A stretch of 25,789 nt of DNA from JAICLL01 sp035252155 (GCA_035252155.1 DATFDL010000266.1:1-25789), one strand, 5' to 3'; positions 1-9,083 are shown, numbered from the stretch's first letter. Program-made: numbers and translations. The notes: generated from the sequence alone by a model not told the origin.

Positions 1-34
1 TGTGGGGTATATGCGGGCGTTGAGGTTCGCAAAA

Positions 35-147
35 AGGGTTCAGGGTTCAGGGTTCAGGGTTCAGGAAGGCAAGCATCGTAAACTCTTCGAGTTTTGCGCC
101 GACCAAAAAACTCGCACGAAAATGCTGAACCCTGAACCCTGAACCCT
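35..147. repeat. Heptamer inverted-repeat element, copy 1
   Basis: Four direct copies of AGGGTTC (35-62) are followed by a 60-nt spacer and three copies of the reverse complement GAACCCT (127-147), so the whole element can fold into a long hairpin. A related element lies at 16570-16698. The right part of the spacer is similar in both copies: a gcgccgRcc block, an A-rich stretch, then the GAACCCT array. It lies just downstream of the ispD stop codon and could end transcription or be a small non-autonomous mobile repeat. Neither role is shown directly. Confidence 0.8.
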
Positions 148-180
148 CGACCGCCCCTGAATCCCGACCCTCACCCTTGC

Positions 181-921
181 TCATCTCCACATGTCGTCAT
201 CGGCGAATGGGTGTGCCGGACCTTTGAACTTTGGCTTGGGCATGGCCTTCAGCGCCTGCTCGGCCAGACGCAGGTCTTCTTGCGTGGTGATTTTCAGGTT
301 GATCGGCGATCCTTGCACCACGCTCACCGGGTGGCCAAGACGCTCCACCAGTTGGGCATCGTCAGTGGCCTGAAAGCCTGCGCGCTTGGCATAGGCGTCG
401 AGCAGCAGCTTGCGGCGAAAAACCTGCGGCGTCTGAGCTTCCCACAAGCCCGAGCGAGGCACCGTCTCTTCGATCGTCTGGTCCGGACGCACGCGCTTGA
501 GCGTAGCGGCCACCGGTACCGCCAGCAGGGCGGCGCCGGTCTTTTGCGCGGTCTCAAATACGCGATTGATCCACTCATCGGCCAGGCAAGGCCGCGCGGC
601 GTCGTGAACGGCGACGAACTCGATTTCGGGCTTGACGCGGGCCAGCGCCCGTTCGATCGAGTCGGCCCGCTCCTTGCCGCCTTCGACGACGTCGATTCCC
701 AGAATCACCACGTTCGACGAAAACTTGAAGTTAAAATCCTCGCGGTCCTCCGGCGCAATCACCAGCAGCACTTGCTTGACGTCGGAGCGGTTCAAAAACC
801 GCTCCGCCGAGTGCAGCCAAACGGCCCGGTTGGCCAGAGGCGCAAACGGCTTTTTGTAGTGTTTGTCCTTGAAGCGGCTGCTCGCCCCGGCCGCCGGCAA
901 GATCACAGCAAATGTCGACAC
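181..921 (-). CDS. ispD: 2-C-methyl-D-erythritol 4-phosphate cytidylyltransferase (IspD)
   Basis: This is the third enzyme of the cytosolic MEP isoprenoid pathway: it joins CTP and 2-C-methyl-D-erythritol 4-phosphate to give CDP-ME. The N-terminal nucleotide-binding loop reads LPAAGASSRF followed by KKPF, close to the family PAAGxGxR...KQ pattern. The family signature VHDAARP is present around residue 105, and TDDA follows near residue 190. The length, about 246 residues, is normal for IspD. The start is uncertain. I prefer GTG at 921 because GGGGAG lies 8 nt upstream; a GTG at 930 would overlap that ribosome site and add three residues. The gene is followed by a repeat element and preceded, across about 100 bp, by the end of the TPR-B gene on the same strand. 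It does not look functionally tied to the cytochrome module. Confidence 0.93.
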   Translation of the reverse strand: MSTFAVILPAAGASSRFKDKHYKKPFAPLANRAVWLHSAERFLNRSDVKQVLLVIAPEDREDFNFKFSSNVVILGIDVVEGGKERADSIERALARVKPEIEFVAVHDAARPCLADEWINRVFETAQKTGAALLAVPVAATLKRVRPDQTIEETVPRSGLWEAQTPQVFRRKLLLDAYAKRAGFQATDDAQLVERLGHPVSVVQGSPINLKITTQEDLRLAEQALKAMPKPKFKGPAHPFADDDMWR

Positions 922-1018
922 GGTAAGCACTCCCCAGCGAAACTCAACATCCGGGAGCCTTTAAGATATTTCGACTGTTCGTGCACAGCAAGGTCTACCC
1001 TCAAACCACGAGTGAGCA

Positions 1019-2275
1019 CTAGCTGCCGCGGAGGAGCATCGCCGCGGCGTCGGGCGAGCCAGAGCGGTGCTTGGCCAGCTCGATCTGTGCGAGCCGATGG
1101 CGAGGGTTCAGCGCTACGGCGGCCTTAAACCACGATTCGGCGATCCGCTCCATTTTAAGGCGCACGGCCAGCAAACCGAGTTGGTAGCGAATTTCGGCGT
1201 CATACGGCTCGGCGATCGCGCGCTGGAGCAAGCTGTCAATGCGTTCTTGAACTCCCCGCAGCTCCTCGACTTCAGCCAACTCCTTTTCGGCGCGTTCGGG
1301 TTCGCCAGCCGCTCGAAGCGCCGTTACCAGAGTGTATCGCAGTTGATAATCGGTCGGTGCCGCCTCAACGGCCCGCGACAGCATGTCGACGGCGCGCTGG
1401 TAATCGCGCGCATCAAACGCCAGCTTGCCCAGCACCAAGATGCCCAACCGCTGGTGCGGATCGAGCTTCAGTGCCCGCTCGGCCTTGTCACGGGCCGATT
1501 TTGGGTCGCCCAGCGCGTAGGCGCAGTTGGCCCATACCGCCAACATTTCTGGAGATTCCTCGCTACCGGCCAGCGTGGCCTGCGCGTCGTCAAAACGCTT
1601 GAGTGACAACTGAGCGATGGCCAGGTCGAGCAGCATTTCTTGGCGGTCGGGCTGCCAGGGGTCGCGGCGGAGCGATTCTTGCAGGTCTTCGACGGCGATC
1701 GCCGAACTGCCCAGGTCCATGTGAATGACGGCCATAATCCGATGCGGCCGCGGGTCGTCGGGCGCCAGTTTAGCCACCTCACGCAACTGAAGAGCCGCTT
1801 CGTTCATCAGTCCGATGTCGTAATAGGCGATCGCCAACCAGCGGTGCGCGTCGGCCAAGTTGGGATCGAGCCGCAGCGCGCTGACCAGGCAAACTTCCGC
1901 CTCGCGGAAGCGTCGCTCAGCGTAGAGCACTTGTCCGGTGAGCAGCAACGCGACCGCTTGCGTTTGAGGATGACGGCCCGCATACCGCAATTCTCGCAGG
2001 GCCGGCTCGAACTGTTTCGCTTCCAGCAGCAGTGCGCCCGCCAACAAGGCATGTTGCGCTTCGTATCCGGGTCGCCGCGCCAGCGGCAACTGCCGGTAGA
2101 GTAGTTGTTCCCAGTTTCGCGATTCCAACGAAGCCAAGGCGCGGTGAAATCGCAGGCCGGGCCGTTGGCACCACCAGAACAGGAACAACAAGCCGCCGCT
2201 CACGACCGCCACTGCCGCGGTCAACCAGCGACGTACGTCGCTGCGGGCAAAACGAGGGCGAAACGGCCTAGGCAT
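1019..2275 (-). CDS. Membrane-anchored TPR protein (TPR-B), left module
   Basis: A 418-residue protein with a basic N-terminus, one hydrophobic segment at about residues 17-34 (AAVAVVSGGLLFLFWW) and then tandem tetratricopeptide repeats. Typical repeat pieces are AEVCLVSALRLDPNLADAHR and AAVALNPRHR. No catalytic domain is visible. TPR arrays are protein-protein interaction scaffolds, and the single N-terminal helix suggests the array is exposed outside the cytoplasm. The ATG starts 3 nt after the TPR-A stop, so the two genes are probably translationally coupled. It is colinear with 20646-21953: both share a YYD[IV]GLM segment, a VIHMDxG segment, DRQEMLL and AEPY[DN]AE. It is the last gene of the left module. 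I infer a role in assembling or docking the neighbouring exported cytochromes, without direct evidence. Confidence 0.88.
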   Translation of the reverse strand: MPRPFRPRFARSDVRRWLTAAVAVVSGGLLFLFWWCQRPGLRFHRALASLESRNWEQLLYRQLPLARRPGYEAQHALLAGALLLEAKQFEPALRELRYAGRHPQTQAVALLLTGQVLYAERRFREAEVCLVSALRLDPNLADAHRWLAIAYYDIGLMNEAALQLREVAKLAPDDPRPHRIMAVIHMDLGSSAIAVEDLQESLRRDPWQPDRQEMLLDLAIAQLSLKRFDDAQATLAGSEESPEMLAVWANCAYALGDPKSARDKAERALKLDPHQRLGILVLGKLAFDARDYQRAVDMLSRAVEAAPTDYQLRYTLVTALRAAGEPERAEKELAEVEELRGVQERIDSLLQRAIAEPYDAEIRYQLGLLAVRLKMERIAESWFKAAVALNPRHRLAQIELAKHRSGSPDAAAMLLRGS

Positions 2276-2278
2276 GGT

Positions 2279-3697
2279 TCAATTCGTTGCTTCCCGCGGG
2301 GCGGTCATTGCCGGCGGCAGAACCGGGGAGGTCGCGACACGGTTCTTTGCTTCGGCCACCGCCCGGTGCTTGCGGGCCAACTCGCGCTCCCCGGTCTTCT
2401 CATAATGTTCGGCCAGCAAGCGGTGCGTGCGCCGATGCCCCGGATCGTGGAGGAGCACCGAAAGCAGCCAATTGACACCTGCCTCCGTTTCGCCCATTTC
2501 GACCAGCGTTTCGCCGATCTGCGAGCGAAGCATCGAGTCTCCCGGGCGCGCGATCAGGGCGTCGCGTAGCGGTTGCAGATTGTCCTCGAGCTTTTGCAGC
2601 CGCTTGTAACGTTCGATGTAGACTTTGGCCTCCTCATCCCGGCCCGCGCCGGACAGTGCCCGCGAGTAGGCGTAGTTGATGGGAATACTACCCGGAATTA
2701 ACTCAACCGCCCCCTTAAGTACCCGCGCGGCCTCGGCATAGTCCTTGGCCGACATCGCAATTTGACCAAGCAAGCTGAAGGCCGAAGCGCGATGGCGAGC
2801 TTCGATGTCAAGCTCCAACAACCGCGCGAGAAGTCGCTTGGCTTCGGCGGTTTCGCCGCGGCGGTGATGTCCTTCGGCCAGACCGAGCATGGTTTCGGGA
2901 TCGTTTGGTTGTTCGCGATGCAACTGAAAATAGATCTCAAACGCCTCATCGTTCTCGAGCGTGCGCGACAAGACATAGGCCAACCGCCGCCTCGCCTCGC
3001 GGTGTTTAGGGTCGAACCGCACGACTTCTCGGCACGCGGCCGTCTCACCTTTCACATTCCCCGACAGGGCCGCCAGATCAGCCCGCATTAGCCATGCCCG
3101 TGCGCTCTCCGGCCGCCAGTGGATCCAGGCGTCGAGAATAAAATTTGCCTGATTGAAGAGCATCGCGGTCGTATAGCCGCGCGTCAGGGCCTCGTAGGCT
3201 TCCTCGGCCTCGTCGTCGTTGGCGTCTTCCAGCAACATCTCCATGACGTCCGGCCCGGCAGTCCGGAAATCGCCGACTTGGAAAAACGCTAGACTGCGCT
3301 GGCGGTCGAGGTCTTTGGTGCTCCAGCCGAGCTCCGCGGCGCGCGCCAAGTGGGGCGCGACTTGGTCAAACTTACCGGCGCGGCGCACAGCGGCAGCCAA
3401 AAGATACTCGGCCTCGGCAGAGTGTGGCGCTCGCGCGACGATTTTCTGCAGGCGGTCTGCGGCCGCCTCCGAGTCGCTTTGCCGCAATGATTCGCGAGCC
3501 GCCGCCAGCTCGTATTTGAGCCACGCCCTTTGCCAAGCGAGCCAGCAGAGCATGCCGGCAACGACCACCACCAAGACGCCAGATACACGCCGCGCAATCG
3601 AACCGCGCCATATTCGAGCGGTGGACTTCGAGTCCTTAGCACGCTGGCGACCTATTGCTTGCCCGGTTGACACTCGCCCCCCCACGAAAGCCGGCAT
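2279..3697 (-). CDS. Membrane-anchored TPR protein (TPR-A), left module
   Basis: A 472-residue protein with a positively charged N-terminus, one transmembrane helix at about residues 38-54 (SGVLVVVVAGMLCWLAW) and degenerate TPR repeats through to about residue 455. A motif shared with the paralogue at 19212-20588 is LGW..K...RQR....F..GDF..AGP, followed by NDDEAEE and RGY. Near the C-terminus both carry GVNWLLS followed by a DPxHR block. The ATG lies one base after the lipoprotein stop codon (TGA-A-ATG), so co-translation is likely. No enzymatic motif is seen. The family is unnamed to me beyond the TPR fold; the function is inferred only as a scaffold for the exported proteins made by the same operon. 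Confidence 0.88.
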   Translation of the reverse strand: MPAFVGGRVSTGQAIGRQRAKDSKSTARIWRGSIARRVSGVLVVVVAGMLCWLAWQRAWLKYELAAARESLRQSDSEAAADRLQKIVARAPHSAEAEYLLAAAVRRAGKFDQVAPHLARAAELGWSTKDLDRQRSLAFFQVGDFRTAGPDVMEMLLEDANDDEAEEAYEALTRGYTTAMLFNQANFILDAWIHWRPESARAWLMRADLAALSGNVKGETAACREVVRFDPKHREARRRLAYVLSRTLENDEAFEIYFQLHREQPNDPETMLGLAEGHHRRGETAEAKRLLARLLELDIEARHRASAFSLLGQIAMSAKDYAEAARVLKGAVELIPGSIPINYAYSRALSGAGRDEEAKVYIERYKRLQKLEDNLQPLRDALIARPGDSMLRSQIGETLVEMGETEAGVNWLLSVLLHDPGHRRTHRLLAEHYEKTGERELARKHRAVAEAKNRVATSPVLPPAMTAPREATN

Positions 3698-3698
3698 T

Positions 3699-4226
3699 TC
3701 AATCGTCCGTCAGTTTGAACTCAACGGGGTCGTTGGCGCCGCTCACCACCGTTGCCTTCAGGTCGGTCTTTTCGATCGTGGAATATTTCTCGGGTATCGC
3801 CGATTTTGGCTTCGGAGGCGTCTTGTTTTCAGGCGAGCGCTGCTGCTGTGCGGCCCACTGTTTTCGCATGTGCTCCTGGCGCTGCTCCATCGTGGCGTTG
3901 GCTAAATCGACATTTGCCTCGTCGGATTTAACCTGGGAGATCTGTTTGACGATCACCACTTGGTAATCGCCGGGCGGCGCGCCTTTCAAAACTTCGGTGG
4001 GACTCACGTAGGTCGAAAGCGAGAACTCTCCGTCGCTGTTGGTCGTGGCGCCGGCCTTCGGGGCATCGGGATTCTTGCTTGCATAACTGATCGATGCGCC
4101 CGCGACCGGATCGCCTTTGTAGGTCACTTTGCCAGTTACGGGGTAGGTCACAATGCCGGAACGCTTCTGGCCACAACCGGCGAAGGCCACTACGAATAGC
4201 GCCGCGAGTAGGTGTCGTTTGTACAT
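3699..4226 (-). CDS. Carboxypeptidase-regulatory-like lipoprotein, left module
   Basis: A 175-residue predicted lipoprotein. The signal peptide ends in a lipobox VAFAGC, with Cys18 as the lipidated residue. The segment TYPVTGKVTYKGDPVAGASI, a DGEFSLSTY strand and a PPGDYQVVIVK strand make a transthyretin-like/carboxypeptidase-regulatory beta-sandwich typical of small planctomycete lipoproteins. Residues about 105-150 are rich in Gln, Glu, Lys and Pro and are probably extended. The domain binds or displays but is not known to catalyse. A paralogue is encoded at 18673-19209 in the same position of the second module, with the same PVTGKVT start and an IPEKY or VPEKY sequence near the end. Its stop is one base before TPR-A. 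Substrate or partner unknown. Confidence 0.85.
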   Translation of the reverse strand: MYKRHLLAALFVVAFAGCGQKRSGIVTYPVTGKVTYKGDPVAGASISYASKNPDAPKAGATTNSDGEFSLSTYVSPTEVLKGAPPGDYQVVIVKQISQVKSDEANVDLANATMEQRQEHMRKQWAAQQQRSPENKTPPKPKSAIPEKYSTIEKTDLKATVVSGANDPVEFKLTDD

Positions 4227-4314
4227 ATTTTAGGACCTAGATAACTGCTTAAATCATTGCCGAGGCAGTGCGCTCGGTCGTTCGGCAAACGGAACGAGCC
4301 GGACGGTGCTGGCA

Positions 4315-5451
4315 TTACTGACTAACCAGGCCCTGAATCTGGGTCGGATCAGCCTGGCGGCCATCGCCGCGGTCGCCAAGGCGCTGATACATGTCGTAGT
4401 TGATCGTTTCCGCTAAGAAGTGAACCGAGCCATCACAGAACAGGAATTGAGCGCCACTGGGATGCTTCGATTTAAAACCCTGCGAAGTGGTCCAGTTTTG
4501 CGGCGCGTACTGATTGTTCATGTTCCAGGGGTTGTTCGGACCCGACCAACTGTTGGTGGGCAAAAAACCGGTGAGTGGGTTCTTTTCACCGATGCAAGTG
4601 GGATAGTTGATGGGAGCAGTCGTGGCGACCCAGGTGCATCCGGTGTTGGCATCGAGCCACCCACCCTGACCATGATCCATGCAGTTCGGCCGTACTTCGC
4701 CATAGGCGATGACGTTGGCCGTGCCGTCCGTGATGTCGCGCAGCGCCGCGGCCCAAGTACCGTCCGTCTGTCCGGCCCATCCAGCCTTGATGCCGGTCGA
4801 GCCTGGACCCGATCGTGAAAAAACCCCGGAGATGTTGTTCCCCTGCCCCGACCACGTGTCGCTGTCGTTCGCGGCGCCGGTACCAAACCAATTGCCAATC
4901 ATGCTGCCGGTGTACGGACTGGGACCAACGATACTACCGATTAGCACCGAGCCGCCGAAGTTCGAAATAATCTCCTGCGCCCCGATGTTCGCTCCATAAT
5001 TCATGGTGGCGTAATTCTCCAACGTAAACTCGCCGGCGGTGTCGCTGGGGCAGACGAAGGACGGAATCGGCTGTTGGCGCATCGCCACACCATTCGGCAT
5101 CACCGCGTTGTCGGCGGCCTGGCTGAACTGCCCAATGTTGAAGTTGTATGCATTGTAGATCTGCGTCTGTTCAATATACGGCAGAAGCCGCAAATGCTCG
5201 CTGCCGCGCAGCGTGGCCCAATTGCTCACCTCAGCGCTAACGCCGTTGATGGGGAACCGGCCATAGACATCGGCGTAGCCGTGCAGAGCGACTCCGATTT
5301 GCTTAAGATTGTTCGTACACTGCGCGCGACGCGCGGCTTCGCGCGCCGCTTGGACGGCGGGCAACAACAAAGCGATCAAGATGCCAATGATGGCGATGAC
5401 TACTAGCAGCTCCACCAAAGTGAAGCCCACCCTCGAACGATTACGATTCAT
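4315..5451 (-). CDS. DUF1559 prepilin-like protein, left module
   Basis: A 378-residue member of the DUF1559 family, which is strongly expanded in Planctomycetota. The N-terminus has a type IV prepilin/pseudopilin leader, GFTLVELLVV, with the conserved Glu after the processing site, then the hydrophobic helix IAIIGILIALLLPAV. The family block AAREAARRAQCTNNLKQIG follows. The C-terminus carries the typical SKHPSGAQFLFCDGSVHFL region. I chose the ATG at 5451 because it directly precedes the leader; an upstream ATG would add 25 unrelated residues. A promoter-like TTGACA-N17-TACAAA sits 75-103 nt upstream. Proteins of this class are probably surface filament or pseudopilus subunits; the specific role is unknown. 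The paralogue at 17456-18565 has the same order of motifs. Confidence 0.93.
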   Translation of the reverse strand: MNRNRSRVGFTLVELLVVIAIIGILIALLLPAVQAAREAARRAQCTNNLKQIGVALHGYADVYGRFPINGVSAEVSNWATLRGSEHLRLLPYIEQTQIYNAYNFNIGQFSQAADNAVMPNGVAMRQQPIPSFVCPSDTAGEFTLENYATMNYGANIGAQEIISNFGGSVLIGSIVGPSPYTGSMIGNWFGTGAANDSDTWSGQGNNISGVFSRSGPGSTGIKAGWAGQTDGTWAAALRDITDGTANVIAYGEVRPNCMDHGQGGWLDANTGCTWVATTAPINYPTCIGEKNPLTGFLPTNSWSGPNNPWNMNNQYAPQNWTTSQGFKSKHPSGAQFLFCDGSVHFLAETINYDMYQRLGDRGDGRQADPTQIQGLVSQ

Positions 5452-5525
5452 CGTCGCTCTCCACGGGAAAAAGAATAAAGAAAAATGACGGTATGACGTT
5501 CCGCCCCTCCACCCCGCTATCGGCA

Positions 5526-5554
5526 TTTGTAGTTGTTGACAGCATCAGTGTCAA
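5526..5554 (-). promoter_or_regulatory. Sigma70-like promoter of the left DUF1559 gene
   Basis: On the minus strand TTGACA (549-554 of the 5 kb line) is followed after exactly 17 nt by TACAAA. The -35 is a perfect match and the -10 is close to TATAAT. The same arrangement (TTGACA, 17 nt, TACAAC) precedes the paralogous DUF1559 gene at 17456. Recurrence upstream of both paralogues supports a real promoter and suggests the DUF1559-lipoprotein-TPR genes can be transcribed apart from the cytochrome. Confidence 0.6.
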
Positions 5555-5601
5555 GCATTTCGCGCGCCGTTACACCACCATTCGGGTGGGTTTGTTCCCG
5601 C

Positions 5602-7482
5602 TTACTCGTTCACCTGCAGCCGCCGGTTGTCTCGCTGCATAAGGAGCCGCTCAATCTCCTTTTCGTCAGAAGAGCCGTCGGGCAGAACGAATACCCGTTT
5701 CGGCAGCTTTTTACGCTGCTCGAGGGGCAACGACGCCCAGATCTCCACTACCCGGCGAACCGCCGCCTGGCGCCCCTCCGAAGGACCAATAAAGTCGTAT
5801 TCGACAGCATATCTCGGGTCGTTCGCCTCGAGTGAGCGGGACGAAACCATCCGCATGACGGGCGACGGATCGTCCAGAAGTCTGGCCAAGATCGGGGCCA
5901 GCCATTGGCGGCCCGAAACATCGAGTGCCGGCTGCCAACCGGCAATCCAGCTCAACAGCGCCCGCTGGACGGGGTCTCCTTTCAAAAGCAAGCAAGCCGC
6001 CGCCGAGAGCGATTGCTGGTCGGCGTCCAATTCGGCCACCGGATGCCCATACCATTGCGAAAGATGCTCCGACGTCCACGCGAGCGTTTGATCGAGATGG
6101 CAAGAGTTGCACGCCGTCAGTCGGCCAGTGGCCAACGTAGTTGCCACATTGGGGCTGCTGATTTGATGGCTGCGAATGGCCTTGAATAGGCCGTAGGTGG
6201 TGTGCGGCATGTGGCAGTTGTAGCAGAGACTGCCGCTCGAATCGGCCTGGTGATGCGTGTGCTCCCTCAGCGTCTCACGGTATGAAGCGTGGCATTGATA
6301 ACAGGCCTGGTTGCCGTCCATCTCGGCGGCCAACTGGTCGTTCGGGTCGCTCTGATGCATCGAGTGGCACGAGAGGCAGGTCATCCCTCCTTGCTGGTAG
6401 CAGGTTGACTCGAGAAGGCCGTTGTATTCGCGGCCGGCCACCCGAATCATGCCGTCGGGCCAATAGCTGCCATCAAAGAAGGGGTTGATTCGTCGGTTCG
6501 CTTCTTTTTGTTCTTCGGTGAGCCTGGCGGGCAACACCGCCAGGCGCGTTTGGGTCAGGTCGTCGCCGGGCCGATAGGCGCTGCCCGAGAGAAAAAAATC
6601 CTCGACCAGGTAATCGGTCACAAAGCTGGCTGCGGCGTGACAGTGCCCGCAAACTTGCGCGGTGCGTTCTGGGCGGAGGCGGGCGGGGTTGACGATCGCC
6701 AAATCCGCGAGAGTATTGGGCGGGTCATCGGCGCCGCCCGCGCGCCGCTGCATCAACTGCACGTGCCGCTGGCCGGGGCCGTGGCACGCTTCGCAGGCGA
6801 TACCCAGCTCGGCGACCGCCGTGTCAGTGGCGCCGGCGGACTGTAATCCCGGAACACCACCGGTGGCATGGCACAAAATGCAGCTTGTGTTCCAGTGCGT
6901 TTCAGAATGCGGGCCCGGCGCGCTCGGCGATAGATAGCTAGCTTCCAACGGTGCCCAACGACTTTTGCCGGGTCGGTCATCGCGCAAGTAAACGATCGGC
7001 AACTCGTTGAGCAGATTGCCGGTCCCGGCCGAGGCCCAAGAAACCTGCATGTGGTGCGCGCCGGTGGTCATCACCACGCGTCGAGCCTCTGATTTCGGCG
7101 GCGGCTGGACATCGTTCGTACGATTCGCCGCGGCGAACGTCTCGACCCACAGTTCATCACCGCGGCGCGAGAGGCGGTGGATTTGCCCGGCGTCTTCGAT
7201 CTCGACCCCTTCGTACGAACCAAGCACAGTCTCCGGCCGGGCAACTTGCGTCATCTTGCGATGGTAGCTGTCGTGCCAACTGGTGTATTCTTGAGGATGG
7301 CACTGGCGGCACTGGATAGATGCGGCAAAGCTTGGGGCCGCATTCATCCGCGGCAGCGCCAGTGCCAGCTCGGCGTCGGCGATTGCCGTCGGGCGGTCCG
7401 CGCGACGCCAGGCCAACGCGCAAACGCCAGCCAGAAGCACTGCCACCAGTATTACGACGCCTGCGATTGCCGTTGGCTTCAT
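5602..7482 (-). CDS. Octahaem c-type cytochrome with C-terminal helical region, left module
   Basis: A 626-residue exported or membrane-anchored cytochrome with an N-terminal hydrophobic helix at residues 6-25. Eight CXXCH haem sites begin at Cys58, 201, 230, 278, 369, 394, 420 and 458. The first resembles the cytochrome c554-type opening (CRQCHPQEYTSWHDSYH). Other conserved pieces shared with the two paralogues are MTTGAHHMQ, REYNGLLES and GMTCLSCHSMHQSDPNDQL. After the last haem about 160 residues form a HEAT-like helical tail (DDPSPVMRMVSSRSLEAND). The ATG at 7482 is preferred because it precedes the membrane helix. The gene opens the left module and is divergent from a glycosyltransferase. 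A role in periplasmic electron transfer is inferred; no donor or acceptor can be named. It is closer in linker sequence to the octahaem protein at 14606 than to that at 12627. Confidence 0.92.
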   Translation of the reverse strand: MKPTAIAGVVILVAVLLAGVCALAWRRADRPTAIADAELALALPRMNAAPSFAASIQCRQCHPQEYTSWHDSYHRKMTQVARPETVLGSYEGVEIEDAGQIHRLSRRGDELWVETFAAANRTNDVQPPPKSEARRVVMTTGAHHMQVSWASAGTGNLLNELPIVYLRDDRPGKSRWAPLEASYLSPSAPGPHSETHWNTSCILCHATGGVPGLQSAGATDTAVAELGIACEACHGPGQRHVQLMQRRAGGADDPPNTLADLAIVNPARLRPERTAQVCGHCHAAASFVTDYLVEDFFLSGSAYRPGDDLTQTRLAVLPARLTEEQKEANRRINPFFDGSYWPDGMIRVAGREYNGLLESTCYQQGGMTCLSCHSMHQSDPNDQLAAEMDGNQACYQCHASYRETLREHTHHQADSSGSLCYNCHMPHTTYGLFKAIRSHQISSPNVATTLATGRLTACNSCHLDQTLAWTSEHLSQWYGHPVAELDADQQSLSAAACLLLKGDPVQRALLSWIAGWQPALDVSGRQWLAPILARLLDDPSPVMRMVSSRSLEANDPRYAVEYDFIGPSEGRQAAVRRVVEIWASLPLEQRKKLPKRVFVLPDGSSDEKEIERLLMQRDNRRLQVNE

Positions 7483-7569
7483 AGCATCATTGTTCCTTAC
7501 CGGGTTGTTTTTCTCAAGCGGCAGCCGCGCCCGCCCGGGTGGCCGCGGCCGCGCGTCCTGCGGAGCATG

Positions 7570-8739
7570 ATGTCGACCACGCCTATGAAACAAGTCGCCT
7601 GGCTCTTTGAATACCCGACGCTGCTCGGCGGTGAGCGCTCGCTGCTGGCCGCGCTGGGCGTTTTGCGATCACTGGGCTGGCAACCGCTTGCGGTCGGACC
7701 AGCCGAAGGACCGCTCGCCGACGAGCTCGATCGGCAGGGAGTGGAGAACGTGGTGTTTTCGGTGTTCGACCGCTACGGCGCGCGCCTGCCGCGCCCGACG
7801 CTTCACGACCGCTTGCGGCAAATCTTGGAACAGCGGCGGCCGGATCTTTTGCACGCCAATAGCCTCAGCATGGGACGTCTTTCGGGGCTAGTCGCGGCAG
7901 AGGCCGGCTTGCCGAGCATCGCTCATTTGCGCGACATTGTGGGGATGAGCGCCGCGGCGGTCGCCGACCTGAATCGTCACACGCGGCTGTTGGCGGTCTC
8001 GCGCGCCACGCGCGATTTTCATACCCGTCAAGGGCTGCGCGACGACTTGTGCCATGTTTGCTACAACGGGGTCGATCTTGAGACATTTCGTCTGCGCGCC
8101 CCAACTGGCTGGCTGCACCGCAAACTGCGGCTGCCGCCGGAAACGAGCATCGTGCTGAGCATCGGGCAGCTTGTCCTGCGAAAAGGCCACGACGTGCTGG
8201 TGCGCGCCGCCGCTCGATTGCGCGAGTCGCTGCCGCACCTTCATTGGGTGATCGCGGGAGCGCGGTTCTCGCAAAAGGCCGAAGCCGTGCAATATGAAGC
8301 CGATCTGCACGCGGCAGTCGCCGCGGCCGGCATGAGCGAGCGGTTTCACTTTCTCGGCACGGTCGCCAACGTGCCGGAGTTGCTGAGCGAGGCCACGCTG
8401 CTGGTTCATCCCGCCCGGCAAGAGCCGCTGGGCCGTGTGTTGCTCGAAGCCGCGGCGGCCGGCGTGCCCTGCGTGGCCACCGACGTAGGCGGCATGTGCG
8501 AAATCTTTGGCGATGCACCAGCAGCGGCATTGCTGACGCCGCCCGACGACGAGCGGGCCTTAGCCGAAGCGGTGGCGGCACTGATGGCCGCCCCTGCCGT
8601 GCGAGTACGTTTGGGTCAAGCCGCCCGCCGCAGGGCCGAAGAGCTTTTTGACGCCCATGCTAATGCGGCAGCGCTGGCGGAGCACTATCGCGCAGTGTGC
8701 GAGAGGGCCAGGCGCTTGGACACTAACCCGAATCGCTAG
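7570..8739 (+). CDS. GT4-family glycosyltransferase
   Basis: A 389-residue GT-B glycosyltransferase, predicted cytoplasmic, that transfers a sugar from an activated donor to an unknown acceptor. The N-terminal domain starts with a GGERSLLAALGVL acceptor-side helix. The C-terminal donor domain shows YNGVDLETF, then LSIGQLVLRKGHDVLVRA, and the E-x7-E type donor motif in EPLGRVLLEAAAAGVPCVATDVGG, typical of glycosyltransferase family 4. I chose ATG 7570 (the second of an ATGATG pair) because GGAG lies 4 nt upstream; 7567 and 7585 remain possible. It is divergent from the octahaem gene across about 87 bp of very GC-rich DNA and looks functionally independent of it. A surface polysaccharide or protein glycosylation role is possible but not visible. 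Confidence 0.9.
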   Translation: MSTTPMKQVAWLFEYPTLLGGERSLLAALGVLRSLGWQPLAVGPAEGPLADELDRQGVENVVFSVFDRYGARLPRPTLHDRLRQILEQRRPDLLHANSLSMGRLSGLVAAEAGLPSIAHLRDIVGMSAAAVADLNRHTRLLAVSRATRDFHTRQGLRDDLCHVCYNGVDLETFRLRAPTGWLHRKLRLPPETSIVLSIGQLVLRKGHDVLVRAAARLRESLPHLHWVIAGARFSQKAEAVQYEADLHAAVAAAGMSERFHFLGTVANVPELLSEATLLVHPARQEPLGRVLLEAAAAGVPCVATDVGGMCEIFGDAPAAALLTPPDDERALAEAVAALMAAPAVRVRLGQAARRRAEELFDAHANAAALAEHYRAVCERARRLDTNPNR

Positions 8740-9083
8740 AGAGGAAAACCCGCGCCGTTTCGATGGCGGATTGCGATTCGCTTTTTTTGTGGTGATTTCG
8801 ACCCCATCGAGCTTGCCTCGATGGTGAAGAAGACGGTGTGCTAGCCCGAAAACATCAGGGCTTTCTGCGACCCCATCCAGCTTGTCTGGATGGTGAAGGA
8901 GATTCGGGCCTCGCGCCCGACCAACCGGAATCTGATTCACCATCCAGACAAGCTGGATGGGGTCTTGCTTTCGGTTCTCGGCGACTTCTAGCTCACCATC
9001 TCATTCACCGATCCGCACAAGGCGGATGGGGTCCGAAAAGCGCAACATCAAAACTCGCGCATCGGGTTTGTGCGAGGCGCCGC
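8740..9083. repeat. Intergenic cluster of four REP-like palindromes
   Basis: This 344-bp gap between the convergent ends of the glycosyltransferase and dapL has no convincing gene. It contains four copies of a palindromic element. Forward copies are at 8800-8829 and 8869-8898: GACCCCAT, a stem, CTTGC or CTTGT loop, then the complementary stem and GGTGAAG. Inverted copies are at 8938-8964 and 9006-9033. Stems differ between copies but stay paired (ATCGAG/CTCGAT, ATCCAG/CTGGAT, ATCCGC/GCGGAT). Copy 3 is an exact 27-nt reverse complement of copy 2. A separate small hairpin (CGGGC/GCCCG) lies at about 8905-8919. Confidence 0.8.

Noticed and set aside
35..147. Telomere-like repeat marking a linear end
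   Set aside because: The repeat is internal and inverted, occurs again at 16570, and does not reach the window edge.
7483..7569. Divergent promoters between the octahaem and glycosyltransferase genes
   Set aside because: The gap is GC-rich and I could not find a convincing -35/-10 pair on either strand.
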